Position numbers and translations under genes: made by a program. From a filamentous cyanobacterium Phorm 6 (GTDB lineage Bacteria > Cyanobacteriota > Cyanobacteriia > Cyanobacteriales > Microcoleaceae): a stretch of 41,685 nucleotides of DNA. Shown here piece after piece: positions 25,559 to 35,333 of the stretch. Below the pieces are notes generated by a model. That model ran no database searches. It was not told the DNA's origin and worked only from the letters and a program-made list of their open reading frames with translations. Numbering within the stretch: position 1 is the stretch's first letter; each line of letters starts with the position of its first letter. The stretch lies in NCBI GenBank assembly GCA_003003725.1, contig PVWI01000011.1, positions 1 to 41,685 of the forward strand, in the 5' to 3' direction.

Positions 25559-26497
25559 GTGTTTTTTAGTGTTGTGATTCCGACGTACAATCGTAAACCG
25601 ATTTTGGAAAAATGTCTACTGGCTCTGGAAAATCAGCAGTTTGGTAGTAGTGTCACAGATTATGAGGTGATTGTAGTCGATGACGGCTCGACGGATGGGA
25701 CGATCGAGTGGTTGAGCACCGATGCCGAGTTTTTGCCGCACGTGCGATCGATCGCCCAATCTCACCAAGGCCCAGCCGCCGCCCGGAATTTGGGCGTTGA
25801 AAATGCTCAGGGCGACACGATTATTTTTATTGACAGCGATTTGGTCGTAACGGAGCATTTTCTGCAAGCACACACAGATGCTTTGATACAAGGCTACAAA
25901 GATACTGATGCGGTTTTTACTTACGGCAGCGTGATTAATACTTGCAATTTCGACAATCCTACTGCGGAACCTTACAAAATAACGGATTTTTCGGCGGCTT
26001 ATTTTGCTACCGGAAATGTGGCCATCGCCCGCCACTGGCTGCTGGAAGCTGGACTGTTTGACAATCGCTTTCAACTGTATGGATGGGAAGATTTAGAATT
26101 GGGTGTCAGGTTGAAAAAATTAGGTTTAAAACTGATTAAATGTCCGCAGGCTGTAGGCTATCACTGGCATCCAGCTTTTAAGTTAGACCAAATACCCGGG
26201 ATGATTGACCGAGAAATTCAGCGCGGGAGAATGGGAGTTTTGTTTTATCAAAAACACCCGAGTTGGAACGTGCGACTGATGATTCAAATGACTTGGCTGC
26301 ACCAAATACTGTGGGGATTTTTGTCTTTGGGCGGGATGCTGAACGAGCGGACGATGACTCCTTTTTTGCAGTGGCTAATTGACCGAGGCAAGCCGCAGTT
26401 AGCTTTGGAAATTGCTCGAATTTTTCTGAATTGGTATAATGTGAAAGCCGTGTATTCTGCTTACGGTGAGTTGCAGGCTAATACCGAGATGCCATAA
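25559..26497 (+). CDS. Family 2 glycosyltransferase
   Basis: A GT-A fold glycosyltransferase of 312 residues. It has VVIPTYNR (5-12), the nucleotide-binding DDGSTDGT (41-48), the metal-binding DSD (92-94) and the later GWEDLELGVRLKK acceptor/base motif. It transfers a sugar from a nucleotide donor; donor and acceptor cannot be read from the sequence. The start is GTG, with GGGGAAAAG as the likely ribosome-binding site; the family's first strand begins within four residues, so there is no room for a later start. It is not in a polysaccharide cluster. A 785-base non-coding gap follows. Confidence 0.92.
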   Translation: MFFSVVIPTYNRKPILEKCLLALENQQFGSSVTDYEVIVVDDGSTDGTIEWLSTDAEFLPHVRSIAQSHQGPAAARNLGVENAQGDTIIFIDSDLVVTEHFLQAHTDALIQGYKDTDAVFTYGSVINTCNFDNPTAEPYKITDFSAAYFATGNVAIARHWLLEAGLFDNRFQLYGWEDLELGVRLKKLGLKLIKCPQAVGYHWHPAFKLDQIPGMIDREIQRGRMGVLFYQKHPSWNVRLMIQMTWLHQILWGFLSLGGMLNERTMTPFLQWLIDRGKPQLALEIARIFLNWYNVKAVYSAYGELQANTEMP

Positions 26498-27282
26498 ATT
26501 AGCCGACGAGATCGCCCAAACAAAATATAAGATACTGTCAGAGCTTGTCAGGGCTTGTGTAGTTGCTGTTTAGAGTAAGTAAATCTACCGAAAAAACAAG
26601 TCCGAACAACCCGATAAATACAGGCAAAACAAAGCTTTAAACACTAGAAATCTCGAATAATTCTCGTTTCGCAGCCCTCCTGCTCTTTACAAGCTTTTTA
26701 GGATTCGTCTAGTGTCAAAGTTTTAGGTTTAATATAAAGTTGCGTGCTGCGTCAGTGATTTGAGGATTATCGGCTGTGAAAGTCGATCGCCTCAGATAAC
26801 TTTGTCCGCAAAAGGTTTAAAAAATTAAACATTTTTGATACAATTACTACAAAGATCGTGGGTGCGCTATTTTGGCGATCGGACAGTTCCACCGCCTCAA
26901 TCGCAAAAAAAGTCTGAGAGTCTGATTTGTGCTGATATAAGCTAATAAAAGCATAGTATACAGTCGCTGATTGACCCTGCCCAAAAACGGATACAAGCTC
27001 CCGACTCCTGTCGCCAGCCGCCCAATTTTTTAAACTCCTGTTAAATCTCCCAGATTCATCTGCCACAAGTAAATCTAAAATCTAAAATCTAAAATCGAAT
27101 GACTGCCAACGCTACCAAAACAAGAGGGGGAGCCGAACGAAACTTGCATTGCTCAAATCCGCGCCATAAAGCAACATCTACCAAATAGTCTTTCTCCGGC
27201 AAGCTAATGGTTTTATTTTTTCAAAATCAGGAAATTTTCCAACTTTTAAACTCGGTTTTTCAATAATTTGAAGGGATATGTT
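26498..27282. other. Non-coding stretch before the histidine kinase gene
   Basis: I see no gene. One 99-codon minus-strand frame lacks any recognisable feature. A heptamer array (TAAAATC)n sits at 27071-27096. The kinase promoter should lie within the last few hundred bases. Confidence 0.5.
27071..27096. repeat. Heptanucleotide tandem repeat (TAAAATC)n
   Basis: Between three and four copies of a 7-base unit. It is the third heptamer motif in this window. Confidence 0.7.
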
Positions 27283-30200
27283 ATGAAAGAATCTGGCAAG
27301 AAATACGCAAAAATACAAACACTGGCACCAGAAATTTGCAGCTTAAAACAAAATATTTTAATAGTTGATGACCATCCAGAAAGCTTGCGCCTTTTATCCC
27401 AGTTTTTGTCTCAGCGGGGATACAAAGTGCGACCGACACGGGATGGCAAATTGGCTCTCAACTTTGCTCGTTCGACTCCACCGGATTTGATTTTGCTGGA
27501 CATCATAATGCCCGGTATGAATGGCTATCAAGTTTGCGAACAGCTAAAAGCTTGTCCCGAAACCAAAGATATTCCTGTAATTTTTATCAGCTCTTTAAAT
27601 GAAGTAATTGATAAAGTCAAAGCTTTCGGACTGGGGGCAGTAGACTACATTACTAAACCGTTTGAAATAGAAGAAGTGGCGGCTCGCGTCGAAAATCAAC
27701 TGCTGCTCAGCCGACTTTCCCAGCAAATTGTAGCACAAAATGCGCGCCTGCAAGCAGAAATAGAAGAACGCCAGCGGGTGGAAGCAGAACTGCGAGAAAG
27801 TCAGCACTGGCTGTCGGTAATAATTAAAATGAATCCTAATGTTTTGTATGTTTACGATATGCTAGAACAGCGGATTTTATATCTGAATCGCGAACTGTAT
27901 ACCGATCTTGGCTACTCGCTGCCAGAAATACAGCAAATGCCAGCAGCATTTCTTCCTAACTTGATCCACCCTGACGATTTGCCGGCGTTCTCAGAACATA
28001 TCAGCCGGATTGAGACAGCACAAGACGGTGAAAGCTTTGAGATTGAGTACCGAATTCAGCACCAAAACGGTGAATATCGCTGGTTTTTTAGCATGGATAC
28101 CGTGTTTACCAGAACAGCGGAGGGTAAACCTTGGAAAATTCTGGGAAGTGCTACTGAAATTAGCGATCGCAAACAAGCAGAACTCGAACTGAAAACGGCT
28201 TTAGCTGCTTTGGAACGGCAAATTAAGCAAAGATTTCTGCTAGAAACAATTACTCTGGAAATTCGTTACAGCTTAAAGCAGGATCAAGTTTTTAAAACAG
28301 CAGCGGCCCAAATCGGTCGAGTCTTTAATGCCGATAGCTGCTTGATTCACACCTACACAGAAGACCCAAATCCCCGCATTTCTAATGTGACTCAGTACAT
28401 AAAATCTGAATCAAAATCGCTTTTAGATGTAGAAATTCCCGTGCAGGACAATCCTCACGCTCAGTTTGTATTGTCCCAAGACAAAGTTGTAGTTACTGAC
28501 GATATTTGTGCCGAACCGCTACTAGAAAATGTCAGAGATTTATGCGGAAAAATAGGTTTGAAGTCGATGATAGCCGTGCGGACTTCCTACCAGGGAAAAC
28601 CCAACGGAATGATGTGCTTGCACCAGTACAACCGCCGCAACTGGACACAAGACGAGATCGGATTATTGAAAACTGTGGCAGCACAAATGGGAATTGCGAT
28701 CGCCCAAGCCAATCTTCTCGAACAAGACGAACAGCAGCGACTGAAACTGCAACAAAGCGAAGCTAGTCTAGCAGCAGCCCAGAAAATTGCCCGTATCGGC
28801 AGTTGGGAATTTGATATTATAGCAAATAAGATTACTTGGTCAGAAGAAGTATTCCGCATTTTTGGTCTTGACTCAACCGCGTCTGAACCGACATACATCC
28901 AACTTTTACGGATGTATCATCCCGACGACAGAGACTCCTTCAAAGAAACTGTCAGCCTCGCTATTTCGCAAGGAAGTTCCTACAAAAAAGAATTGCGGAT
29001 TTTGCATTCTAGCGGTCAAATCAGATACGTGGAAGCAAGGGGAACATCTGTTTTTACCGAAACCGGAGAAGTAATCAAACTGTTGGGAACAGTCATGGAT
29101 ATCACCGATCGCAAACAAGCAGAAGCAGCCTTGCAACTTAGCGAAGAACGTTTTTATCTGGCATTTGAAGGCAGTGCGATGGGGTTGTGGGATTGGAATC
29201 TTGTGACGGGAGAAGTCTATTTTAATTCGCGCTGGAAGACGATGTTGGGATATGAAGCAGACGAGATAGAAAATAAGTTCACATCTTGGGAGCAACTGTT
29301 ACATCCAGAGGATTTGCCCCAGGCTCAAGCAGCACTAGAAACTCACTTTCAATGCAAAAGTTCGATGTACGAAGTGGAATTGCGGATGTTGACAAAATCC
29401 GGCGATTGGAAGTGGATTTTGGCTCAAGGAAAGGTGATGGAACGGGATGCAGGGGAAAATCCTTTGCGGATGACTGGCACCCATATCGATATTAGCGATC
29501 GCAAACAAGCCGAAGTAGATTTGCAATTTAGCGAACAGCGAGAACGAGAAAAAGCTCAACAGTTAGCACAAACTCTGGAACACTTAAAAAATGCTCAATC
29601 CCATCTCATTCAAGCGGAAAAAATGTCAAGTATAGGACAAATGGTAGCGGGAGTTGCCCACGAAATTAATAACCCGATCAGCTTCATTTACGGCAATATT
29701 ATTCCGGCCCGACAGTACGCCCGCGATTTGGTAAAGTTGATCGAGATATACCAGCAGCACTATCCTGAACCAGTTCCCGAAATTGCGGCAGAATTGGCAG
29801 AAGTAGATGTAGATTTTATTGCTGAAGATTTTCCGAGAATTATGGCTTCAATGCAGGGAGGTGCTAACCGAATTAAGCAGATTGTGGTTTCTTTAAGAAA
29901 TTTTTCGAGACTCGATGAAAAAGATATCAAATTAACAGATATTCATGAAGGACTAGAGAGCACGTTGGTGATTTTACAGCACCGATTGCAGTCACATTCA
30001 AAAGGTCGGGAAATTGAAGTTGTTAAAAATTACGGCGAACTGCCAAAAATCGAGTGTTATCCGGCGCAATTAAACCAGGTATTTATGAATTTGCTGTTGA
30101 ACGCGATCGATGCTGTGGAAGAGTCGTTAGTCATCAGTCATTCGTCATTAGCAAACAAGATTTCAACAGTTACAAATAATGCTGGACAAATGTTTGAGCA

Positions 30201-30486
30201 AAATCCTCAGATTCGCATTAGCACTGAAATAAATAGGGACAATCAAGTTGTTGTGCGGATTACTGACAGCGGGCCCGGTATCCCTGCAGAGGTGCAGTCA
30301 AGGATGTTTGACCCGTTTTTCACTACAAAGCCGATCGGCAGTGGCACTGGTTTGGGATTGTCGATTAGTTACCAAATTGTGAAAGATAGCCACGGCGGTA
30401 AGTTGCAGTGTCATTCAGAGGTTGGGCGGGGAACAGAATTTGCGATCGAACTGCCGATTTCGCAGAAGGTAAAAGTTAAAAGTTAA
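27283..30486 (+). CDS. REC-PAS-GAF-PAS-PAS sensor histidine kinase
   Basis: A 1067-residue soluble hybrid kinase. In order: receiver domain (about 23-137; phosphoacceptor Asp73 in [10 protein letters not shown], Lys125), PAS (~172-293), GAF (~316-480), PAS (~500-611), PAS (~616-740), dimerisation domain with His793 in [10 protein letters not shown], and an ATPase domain with [21 protein letters not shown] and GTGLGLS. It has no membrane helices, so it senses an internal signal. The receiver stands first, which suggests control by an upstream kinase. The GAF shows no obvious bilin-binding motif. I chose the ATG with GAAGGGA just upstream; a TTG five codons earlier is possible. No partner regulator is adjacent. 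Confidence 0.93.
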   Translation: MKESGKKYAKIQTLAPEICSLKQNILIVDDHPESLRLLSQFLSQRGYKVRPTRDGKLALNFARSTPPDLILLDIIMPGMNGYQVCEQLKACPETKDIPVIFISSLNEVIDKVKAFGLGAVDYITKPFEIEEVAARVENQLLLSRLSQQIVAQNARLQAEIEERQRVEAELRESQHWLSVIIKMNPNVLYVYDMLEQRILYLNRELYTDLGYSLPEIQQMPAAFLPNLIHPDDLPAFSEHISRIETAQDGESFEIEYRIQHQNGEYRWFFSMDTVFTRTAEGKPWKILGSATEISDRKQAELELKTALAALERQIKQRFLLETITLEIRYSLKQDQVFKTAAAQIGRVFNADSCLIHTYTEDPNPRISNVTQYIKSESKSLLDVEIPVQDNPHAQFVLSQDKVVVTDDICAEPLLENVRDLCGKIGLKSMIAVRTSYQGKPNGMMCLHQYNRRNWTQDEIGLLKTVAAQMGIAIAQANLLEQDEQQRLKLQQSEASLAAAQKIARIGSWEFDIIANKITWSEEVFRIFGLDSTASEPTYIQLLRMYHPDDRDSFKETVSLAISQGSSYKKELRILHSSGQIRYVEARGTSVFTETGEVIKLLGTVMDITDRKQAEAALQLSEERFYLAFEGSAMGLWDWNLVTGEVYFNSRWKTMLGYEADEIENKFTSWEQLLHPEDLPQAQAALETHFQCKSSMYEVELRMLTKSGDWKWILAQGKVMERDAGENPLRMTGTHIDISDRKQAEVDLQFSEQREREKAQQLAQTLEHLKNAQSHLIQAEKMSSIGQMVAGVAHEINNPISFIYGNIIPARQYARDLVKLIEIYQQHYPEPVPEIAAELAEVDVDFIAEDFPRIMASMQGGANRIKQIVVSLRNFSRLDEKDIKLTDIHEGLESTLVILQHRLQSHSKGREIEVVKNYGELPKIECYPAQLNQVFMNLLLNAIDAVEESLVISHSSLANKISTVTNNAGQMFEQNPQIRISTEINRDNQVVVRITDSGPGIPAEVQSRMFDPFFTTKPIGSGTGLGLSISYQIVKDSHGGKLQCHSEVGRGTEFAIELPISQKVKVKS

Positions 30487-30495
30487 CCTGCATCA

Positions 30496-30556
30496 CAGGG
30501 GATTTAAGCCCCCACCTTTAGGTGGATTGTTTTTAGGCTGGGGCTTAAATCCCCTG
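30496..30556. repeat. Hairpin with 17-base arms
   Basis: CAGGGGATTTAAGCCCC and its exact complement are separated by 27 bases, immediately after the kinase gene. There is no clear T-run, so it is more likely an extragenic palindrome than a terminator. Confidence 0.65.
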
Positions 30557-30579
30557 CCTAAAAATTTCGCACTCCGAAG

Positions 30580-30617
30580 TCAACTGTCAACTGTCAACTG
30601 TCAACCGTCAACTGTTA
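30580..30617. repeat. Heptanucleotide tandem repeat (GTCAACT)n
   Basis: About five 7-base units, related as complement to the AACAGTT array at 14138-14204. Confidence 0.75.
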
Positions 30618-30655
30618 AAGGATATTAACGTTAGATTGAGAAGTTTAATCACTAA

Positions 30656-31003
30656 TTATAAAGGCAAGTATTGCACGCGATTAGCAAAATCTTTTGGATG
30701 CCCAACTTTAGCGATTATTTCCAAGTCGCGCACGCAATCTCCAATCGAGACTCGCCTTTGACGGGCATAGATAACACCCGGAAAGTTGATCCCTTCACCC
30801 TGACGCCGTTTTGCTTCCGCTAGAAAGTCTTGATCTTCTGAAAATACAAGTCGCTGAAGTTCAATGGCGCGATCGAATACAGCGGGATCTGGAAAACTAG
30901 CAAGTCCATCTTCTTGCACTGTCAAAACATCTACATCCCGCAAACGCAATCCTTCTGTAATTTGTATGGGGATGTTCTCGTCCATATAAAGGGATAGACT
31001 CAT
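30656..31003 (-). CDS. DUF5615 PIN-like protein, probable toxin
   Basis: A 115-residue PIN-like protein. The acidic motif YMDENIPI (6-13) and FSEDQDFL supply conserved acids typical of the DUF5615/Mut7-C-like nuclease fold. Such genes regularly follow a DUF433 gene, and the pair is considered a type II toxin-antitoxin system. Its ATG overlaps the DUF433 stop by four bases. An RNase role is likely by family but not shown here. Confidence 0.85.
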   Translation of the reverse strand: MSLSLYMDENIPIQITEGLRLRDVDVLTVQEDGLASFPDPAVFDRAIELQRLVFSEDQDFLAEAKRRQGEGINFPGVIYARQRRVSIGDCVRDLEIIAKVGHPKDFANRVQYLPL

Positions 31004-31317
31004 TTCAATAGCCCTTGATCGCGCATTCTAGCAGCAAAAGGAGATTCGCCAGCTTCTTGTTCTAAGTGTTTTACATATTTCTCTCGCCGTTCAATATCTG
31101 CATCTATTTCTTGTTGATTGTCCAAGTAGTAAGCTAATGCTGAGTAAATTTTGCTCAGGGTAAGGTGAGGGTAACTTTGTAGCAATTCTTCAGGAGTCCA
31201 ACCGTAAGCTTTCACAGAGGTAAGCAACTCTACGATTTTCATCGATGTCCCTTCAATGATGGGGATATTGCGATCATCTAGTTGCACATATTTATATTCA
31301 GTGGCTGTGATTGTCAT
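31000..31317 (-). CDS. DUF433 protein, probable antitoxin
   Basis: A 105-residue DUF433 protein. It has an N-terminal beta part (YVQLDDRNIPIIEGTSMKI) and a helix-turn-helix-like stretch (GWTPEELLQSYPHLTLSKIY, 39-58). DUF433 proteins are the usual antitoxin-like partners of DUF5615 proteins and may repress their own operon. It comes first and overlaps the toxin gene. Confidence 0.87.
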   Translation of the reverse strand: MTITATEYKYVQLDDRNIPIIEGTSMKIVELLTSVKAYGWTPEELLQSYPHLTLSKIYSALAYYLDNQQEIDADIERREKYVKHLEQEAGESPFAARMRDQGLLK

Positions 31318-31447
31318 GGCTATTTGTTTGTTGATGAAATTAATCGCAACAATATCGTTTGTATTAATTTAATTATATACCTGATTGTTTTAGGTGCGCG
31401 GCAGATCGCCTTGTCAAGATTTGATTACTTCCCGCTAACAGGCTTTT

Positions 31448-31479
31448 TTGACTCCATATACGCCTTAATGTGATATGAT
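31448..31479 (+). promoter_or_regulatory. Possible promoter before argZ/agrE
   Basis: TTGACT is followed after 20 bases by TATGAT, preceded by TGA. Both hexamers are close to consensus, but the spacing is long. It lies about 120 bases before the start codon. Confidence 0.3.
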
Positions 31480-31573
31480 TAAAAGTCACTTTTTTCGCGG
31501 CCAGATGTTGCACTCTGTCTGTGACAAGCCAATATTACAGTTTTTCTCTAGCAAACTCTGTCAACTTAAGTCT

Positions 31574-31587
31574 GTAGCATCTACTAC
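31574..31587 (+). promoter_or_regulatory. NtcA-box-like sequence GTA-N8-TAC
   Basis: A perfect GTA-N8-TAC lies 14 bases before the argZ/agrE start codon. NtcA, the cyanobacterial nitrogen regulator, binds this pattern. The position is too close to the start for usual activation but would suit repression. The pattern also occurs by chance about once per 4 kb. Confidence 0.3.
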
Positions 31588-31601
31588 ATTTTAACTGAAT
31601 T

Positions 31602-33716
31602 ATGACTGACTCAATTCGCTTCCTGATGTGCGCTCCCGACCACTACGATGTCGATTACGTGATTAACCCTTGGATGGAGGGTAACGTCCACAAATCATCG
31701 CGCGATCGCGCTGTCGAACAGTGGGAAAAACTCTACCACGTCCTCAAAGACAACGCCGTTGTAGACCTCGTACCGCCCGAAAAAGGCTGGCCGGATATGG
31801 TGTTCACCGCCAACGCAGGTTTGCTTTTGGGCAATACTTTCGTCCTCAGCCGTTTCTATCACAAAGAACGCCAAGGCGAAGAACCCTATTTCAAAGCATG
31901 GTTTGAAAGCAAAGGTTTCACCGTGCACGAACTGCCCGAAGACTTGCCCTTTGAAGGTGCTGGTGATGCTTTGCTCGATCGCGAAGGACGCTGGTTGTGG
32001 GCCGGATACGGCTTCCGTTCCGAACTCGACTCGCACCCATTACTAGCAACATGGCTGAACATAGAAGTGCTATCGCTGCGTTTAGTAGACGAACGTTTCT
32101 ATCACTTAGACACCTGTTTTTGTCCGCTCACAGGTGGCTATTTGCTCTACTATCCAGCAGCATTTGACTCCTATTCAAACCGCCTAATTGAAATGCGAGT
32201 TGCGCCGGAAAAACGCATTGCCATTGAAGAAGCAGATGCCGCAAATTTTGCTTGCAATGCTGTCAATATTGACCAAGTTGTGGTAATGAACAAGGTCAGC
32301 GAAGGCTTGAAAACGCGCATCACTCAAGCCGGCTTCAAAGTCATTGAAACGCCGATGAGCGAATTTCTGAAAGCGGGCGGCGCCTGTAAGTGTTTGACGC
32401 TGCGGGTGAATGAACCGGTGCAAGAAGATCGATCGGCAAACGTGATGGTAGAAAGCCGCACAATCCGCATGGCCGGCCACTTGCTCGATGCGGGTTTAAT
32501 CAGTCGCGCTTTAGACTTAATCATCGAAAACGGCGGCAGTTTCCAAGTGCTGAATTTCAATTTAGGAGAGCAGCGCCAAAGCACATCATCTGCGGATGTT
32601 AAAGTTTCGGCACCTTCCCACGATGTGATGGAAGAAATCATGGGATTGCTGATTGATTTGGGTGCAGTTCCACCACCGGAAGATATTTGCGACGCTATTT
32701 TAGAAGATGTAGTGCAGGATGGAGTCGGCCCGGATGACTTTTATGTTAGTACGATTTATCCCACGGAAGTGCGGGTAAGTGGCCAGTGGGTGAAGGCGCG
32801 AAATCAGCGGATGGACGGTGCAGTTGCGATTACTGAAACCGCAGAAGGCCCGGTGGCTACGTGCAAATTATTGCGCGATTTAAAAATAGGTGAAAAAGTC
32901 GTTGTGGATGTTGTCGGTATTCGCACGATTCGCAAAACAGAATCGCGAGAACAGCGTAATGCTCAAGAATTCAGCTTTATGTCTGGTAGCGTTTCTAGTG
33001 AGCGCCGGGTAGAGTTGGTAGTGGAACAAGTAGCGTGGGAATTGCGCCAAATTCGCGATCGGGGTGGTAAAGTTGTAGTGACGGCGGGGCCTGTGGTAAT
33101 CCACACCGGCGGCGGCGAACATTTAGCGCATTTGATTCGCGAAGGTTATGTGCAAGCATTGTTAGGTGGAAATGCGATCGCAGTTCACGACATGGAACAA
33201 TCGAGCATGGGAACTTCTTTGGGAGTTGACATGAAACGCGGCGTTGCTGTACGCGGCGGACACCGCCACCACTTGAAAATGATTAACACCACGCGGCGTT
33301 ATGGAAGTATTGCTAAAGTCGTTGAAGCAGGCGTGATTACCAGCGGTGTGATGTACGAATGTGTGAAGCACAATATACCGTTTTCGCTAGCAGGTTCGAT
33401 CCGCGATGACGGGCCGCTTCCCGACACGCAAATGGATATGGTTAAGGCTCAAGAAGAGTATACTGAGCTGTTACGGGGCGCGGATATGGTGTTAATGCTG
33501 TCGTCTATGCTGCACTCGATCGGTGTGGGAAATATGACTCCGGCGGGTGTGAAGATGGTCTGTGTGGACATTAATCCGGCTGTGGTGACTAAATTGAGCG
33601 ATCGGGGGTCGATCGAATCTACGGGAGTTGTCACTGATGTGGGATTGTTCCTGAGTTTGTTGGTTAATCAATTGGATAAGTTGACTAGCCGCCATCATGT
33701 AACTCAATCTGTTTAG
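31602..33716 (+). CDS. argZ: Bifunctional arginine dihydrolase / ornithine cyclodeaminase (ArgZ/AgrE)
   Basis: A 704-residue cyanobacterial enzyme. The N-terminal half (about 1-280) is an amidinotransferase-fold arginine dihydrolase that turns arginine into ornithine, CO2 and ammonia. The catalytic residues match what I recall for Synechocystis ArgZ: Asn71, His168 and Cys264 in GGACKCL. The C-terminal half belongs to the LOR/SDH-type family and has ornithine cyclodeaminase activity, giving proline, in the Anabaena homologue AgrE. Its length is normal for the fused enzyme, and no break is seen. The enzyme drives the ornithine-ammonia cycle and cyanophycin use. It stands alone, with an NtcA-box-like sequence near the start. 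Confidence 0.95.
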   Translation: MTDSIRFLMCAPDHYDVDYVINPWMEGNVHKSSRDRAVEQWEKLYHVLKDNAVVDLVPPEKGWPDMVFTANAGLLLGNTFVLSRFYHKERQGEEPYFKAWFESKGFTVHELPEDLPFEGAGDALLDREGRWLWAGYGFRSELDSHPLLATWLNIEVLSLRLVDERFYHLDTCFCPLTGGYLLYYPAAFDSYSNRLIEMRVAPEKRIAIEEADAANFACNAVNIDQVVVMNKVSEGLKTRITQAGFKVIETPMSEFLKAGGACKCLTLRVNEPVQEDRSANVMVESRTIRMAGHLLDAGLISRALDLIIENGGSFQVLNFNLGEQRQSTSSADVKVSAPSHDVMEEIMGLLIDLGAVPPPEDICDAILEDVVQDGVGPDDFYVSTIYPTEVRVSGQWVKARNQRMDGAVAITETAEGPVATCKLLRDLKIGEKVVVDVVGIRTIRKTESREQRNAQEFSFMSGSVSSERRVELVVEQVAWELRQIRDRGGKVVVTAGPVVIHTGGGEHLAHLIREGYVQALLGGNAIAVHDMEQSSMGTSLGVDMKRGVAVRGGHRHHLKMINTTRRYGSIAKVVEAGVITSGVMYECVKHNIPFSLAGSIRDDGPLPDTQMDMVKAQEEYTELLRGADMVLMLSSMLHSIGVGNMTPAGVKMVCVDINPAVVTKLSDRGSIESTGVVTDVGLFLSLLVNQLDKLTSRHHVTQSV

Positions 33717-33750
33717 ATTTAGCTAGTAGACATCTCCCATAATTATTGTG

Positions 33751-33771
33751 GAACAGGCATCCTGCCTGTTC
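33751..33771. repeat. Hairpin after argZ/agrE
   Basis: GAACAGGCA, a 3-base loop, then TGCCTGTTC. It belongs to the same palindrome family as 19366-19540 and may serve as terminator, though no T-run follows. Confidence 0.6.
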
Positions 33772-33797
33772 AAGACAGGCAATTCTTGCGATGTCTA

Positions 33798-33926
33798 GTA
33801 GGGTGCGTCAGATTTGAGATTTTCAAGTTGTACGGAAAGCATATTTCTGACGCACCGTTTGGCGAGGTGCGTCAGTTTTGAGATTGTTGATTTGCATCGG
33901 AAATAATCTTACCTGACGCACCCTAC
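33798..33926. repeat. Double GTGCGTCAG palindromic repeat
   Basis: Two related ~60-base hairpin units lie in tandem. The outer arms GTAGGGTGCGTCAG and its complement are identical over 14 bases. The right end abuts the broken MarR gene exactly where its homology stops. Confidence 0.75.
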
Positions 33927-34219
33927 ATTAACTGAAGCTTTGGTAATTGTCAGCTTTTCTGCTACTTCGGTAATGGTCGGTTGTTGGAGTTGATGAATTG
34001 CATCAATGTACTGAAATTGGCTAATAGTTAGCTGTGATACGCTTGCGCCTTCTTGCAGTTTTTTGAATGATGTATCAAGTGTGTTGATAAATTAGATTAA
34101 AACTTCTTCCATTAAGCCTTTTTGACTGTTGAATACAGCGATCGCCTTAACAATCATCTTTTCTAGTTTGTAAGGGGCGATCGCACTCAACGTATTTAAA
34201 GCATCAGGTTGATCTATAT
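33927..34219 (-). pseudogene. MarR-type regulator fragment
   Basis: The minus strand reads as the N-terminal part of a MarR-like winged-helix regulator (LTISQFQYIDAIHQLQQPTI, then TEVAEKLTITKASV). A TAA interrupts the frame after MEEVLI, and the sequence is cut off in the recognition helix by the neighbouring repeat. The DNA-binding half and everything after it are gone. Confidence 0.7.
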
Positions 34220-34227
34220 GTTAGGTT

Positions 34228-35121
34228 TCACCCGACTTTGATCTCCCTCTTTATGCCTTTATCTTTTGCTAACTGATTTGCAAGGGCTGCTATTTCTTGC
34301 TTATAATCATCAATGGCTTGCCGTTCTATGGAATCCAGACAAATAAAAGTGGGACTACTGGACTGATTCTTCGCTTGATTCTTCGCTATATTATATATTT
34401 GGATTATTTTCGATATTGAGAATTCAATTTGCTCCAACTCTTCCCTGATATCAGGTTGATACTCCGATAGAGATTTAGCTCTTATTGACTTCCCATAAAT
34501 TTTTCCATTATGGATGACCTCCTTAATCTCTTTCAGTCCAACTACCATATCGCTATAGTTCCCCTCACTGCGAGTCAAATCTCGGACAGCACTTCTATCA
34601 ATTACTCCTAGCACAATTCCGAGACACGTATTGTCATCAATAGGATTCAAGAGATGCAAAGGAATCTCTCTCTGCAATATATCATTTACTTTTTGAAGTG
34701 TTTCATAGTTAGAACTCTTTATTTTGTCCAGTAGATATTCGATCCCAACAATTTTAGCCAAAGGACAAGGAGATTTAGCATTTGTTTTCTTGATGAACCC
34801 CAAGATAATGAGTTTTTTGTAAGCCATACTATGTTTTTCGTACATTTTGAGTGTATGCTTCACTTTAGTCATACTAGCATCAGTGGTTACCTGTATTGCA
34901 ATACCTTGTTTTTGATCTAATAAATCAATCGCTGGATGGTTATGCTTAATTGTGTTCACGTTCACGTAGTCTGCATTTTCCAGAACATTGAGTAAGTCCT
35001 TCACAACTACCTCAATTTGAAATGACAGGTCACCAAAAGACTGCTTCACAAAATTTTCAATATGACGTTGTAAAAACGTGAGTCTTGTTATTGCATTTTT
35101 TATCTCTTCTTGTGTAGACAT
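34228..35121 (-). CDS. SMEK-domain-like protein, possible defence nuclease
   Basis: A 297-residue protein. The N-terminal ~130 residues have a restriction-endonuclease-like look: helix, then NHPAIDLLDQKQGIAIQVTT (63-82), with Asp68 and the strand IAIQVT, then a lysine-rich helix. This pattern (PAIDL ... QVT) is what I associate with the SMEK domain of bacterial defence-type proteins; the assignment is from memory. The C-terminal half is helical with no motif I know. I chose the ATG with GAAGGAAG upstream; a GTG two codons earlier also exists, hence residue numbers are given from the GTG. It is an orphan flanked by a decayed MarR gene and a MITE, in DNA that looks AT-richer than its neighbours. 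Confidence 0.65.
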   Translation of the reverse strand: MSTQEEIKNAITRLTFLQRHIENFVKQSFGDLSFQIEVVVKDLLNVLENADYVNVNTIKHNHPAIDLLDQKQGIAIQVTTDASMTKVKHTLKMYEKHSMAYKKLIILGFIKKTNAKSPCPLAKIVGIEYLLDKIKSSNYETLQKVNDILQREIPLHLLNPIDDNTCLGIVLGVIDRSAVRDLTRSEGNYSDMVVGLKEIKEVIHNGKIYGKSIRAKSLSEYQPDIREELEQIEFSISKIIQIYNIAKNQAKNQSSSPTFICLDSIERQAIDDYKQEIAALANQLAKDKGIKREIKVG

Positions 35122-35158
35122 TTGCACTTCCTTCGTTTTGTAAACCCAGCCTATGATT

Positions 35159-35333
35159 CAATACTCCGGACAGTTTTTGGAACGATACTACAAGCTTTAC
35201 AGGGCAAGGAGCATAAAAAAGTCGAATTAAATGTAAGTCAGGGGTAGAGCTGACATTGATTTAATTATCCACAGTGGCTCAAAGTCAAGCGAGCATAAGC
35301 CATTGGGCCATATAAAAACTGTCCGGACTATTG
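35159..35333. mobile_element. 175-bp MITE with 6-bp target duplication
   Basis: Terminal inverted repeats of 20 bases (CAATACTCCGGACAGTTTTT at the left; 19 of 20 match at the right) enclose non-coding DNA. ATGATT occurs directly outside each end (35153-35158 and 35334-35339), consistent with a target-site duplication. It lies 32 bases before the SMEK-like gene's GTG and could affect its promoter. Confidence 0.75.

Noticed and set aside
26767-27066. A 99-codon minus-strand frame before the sensor kinase
   Set aside because: It has no motif and no start context, and lies in otherwise non-coding DNA.
11053-30617. A CRISPR array
   Set aside because: All tandem repeats seen are 7- or 10-base units without spacers, or palindromes; none has repeat-spacer structure.
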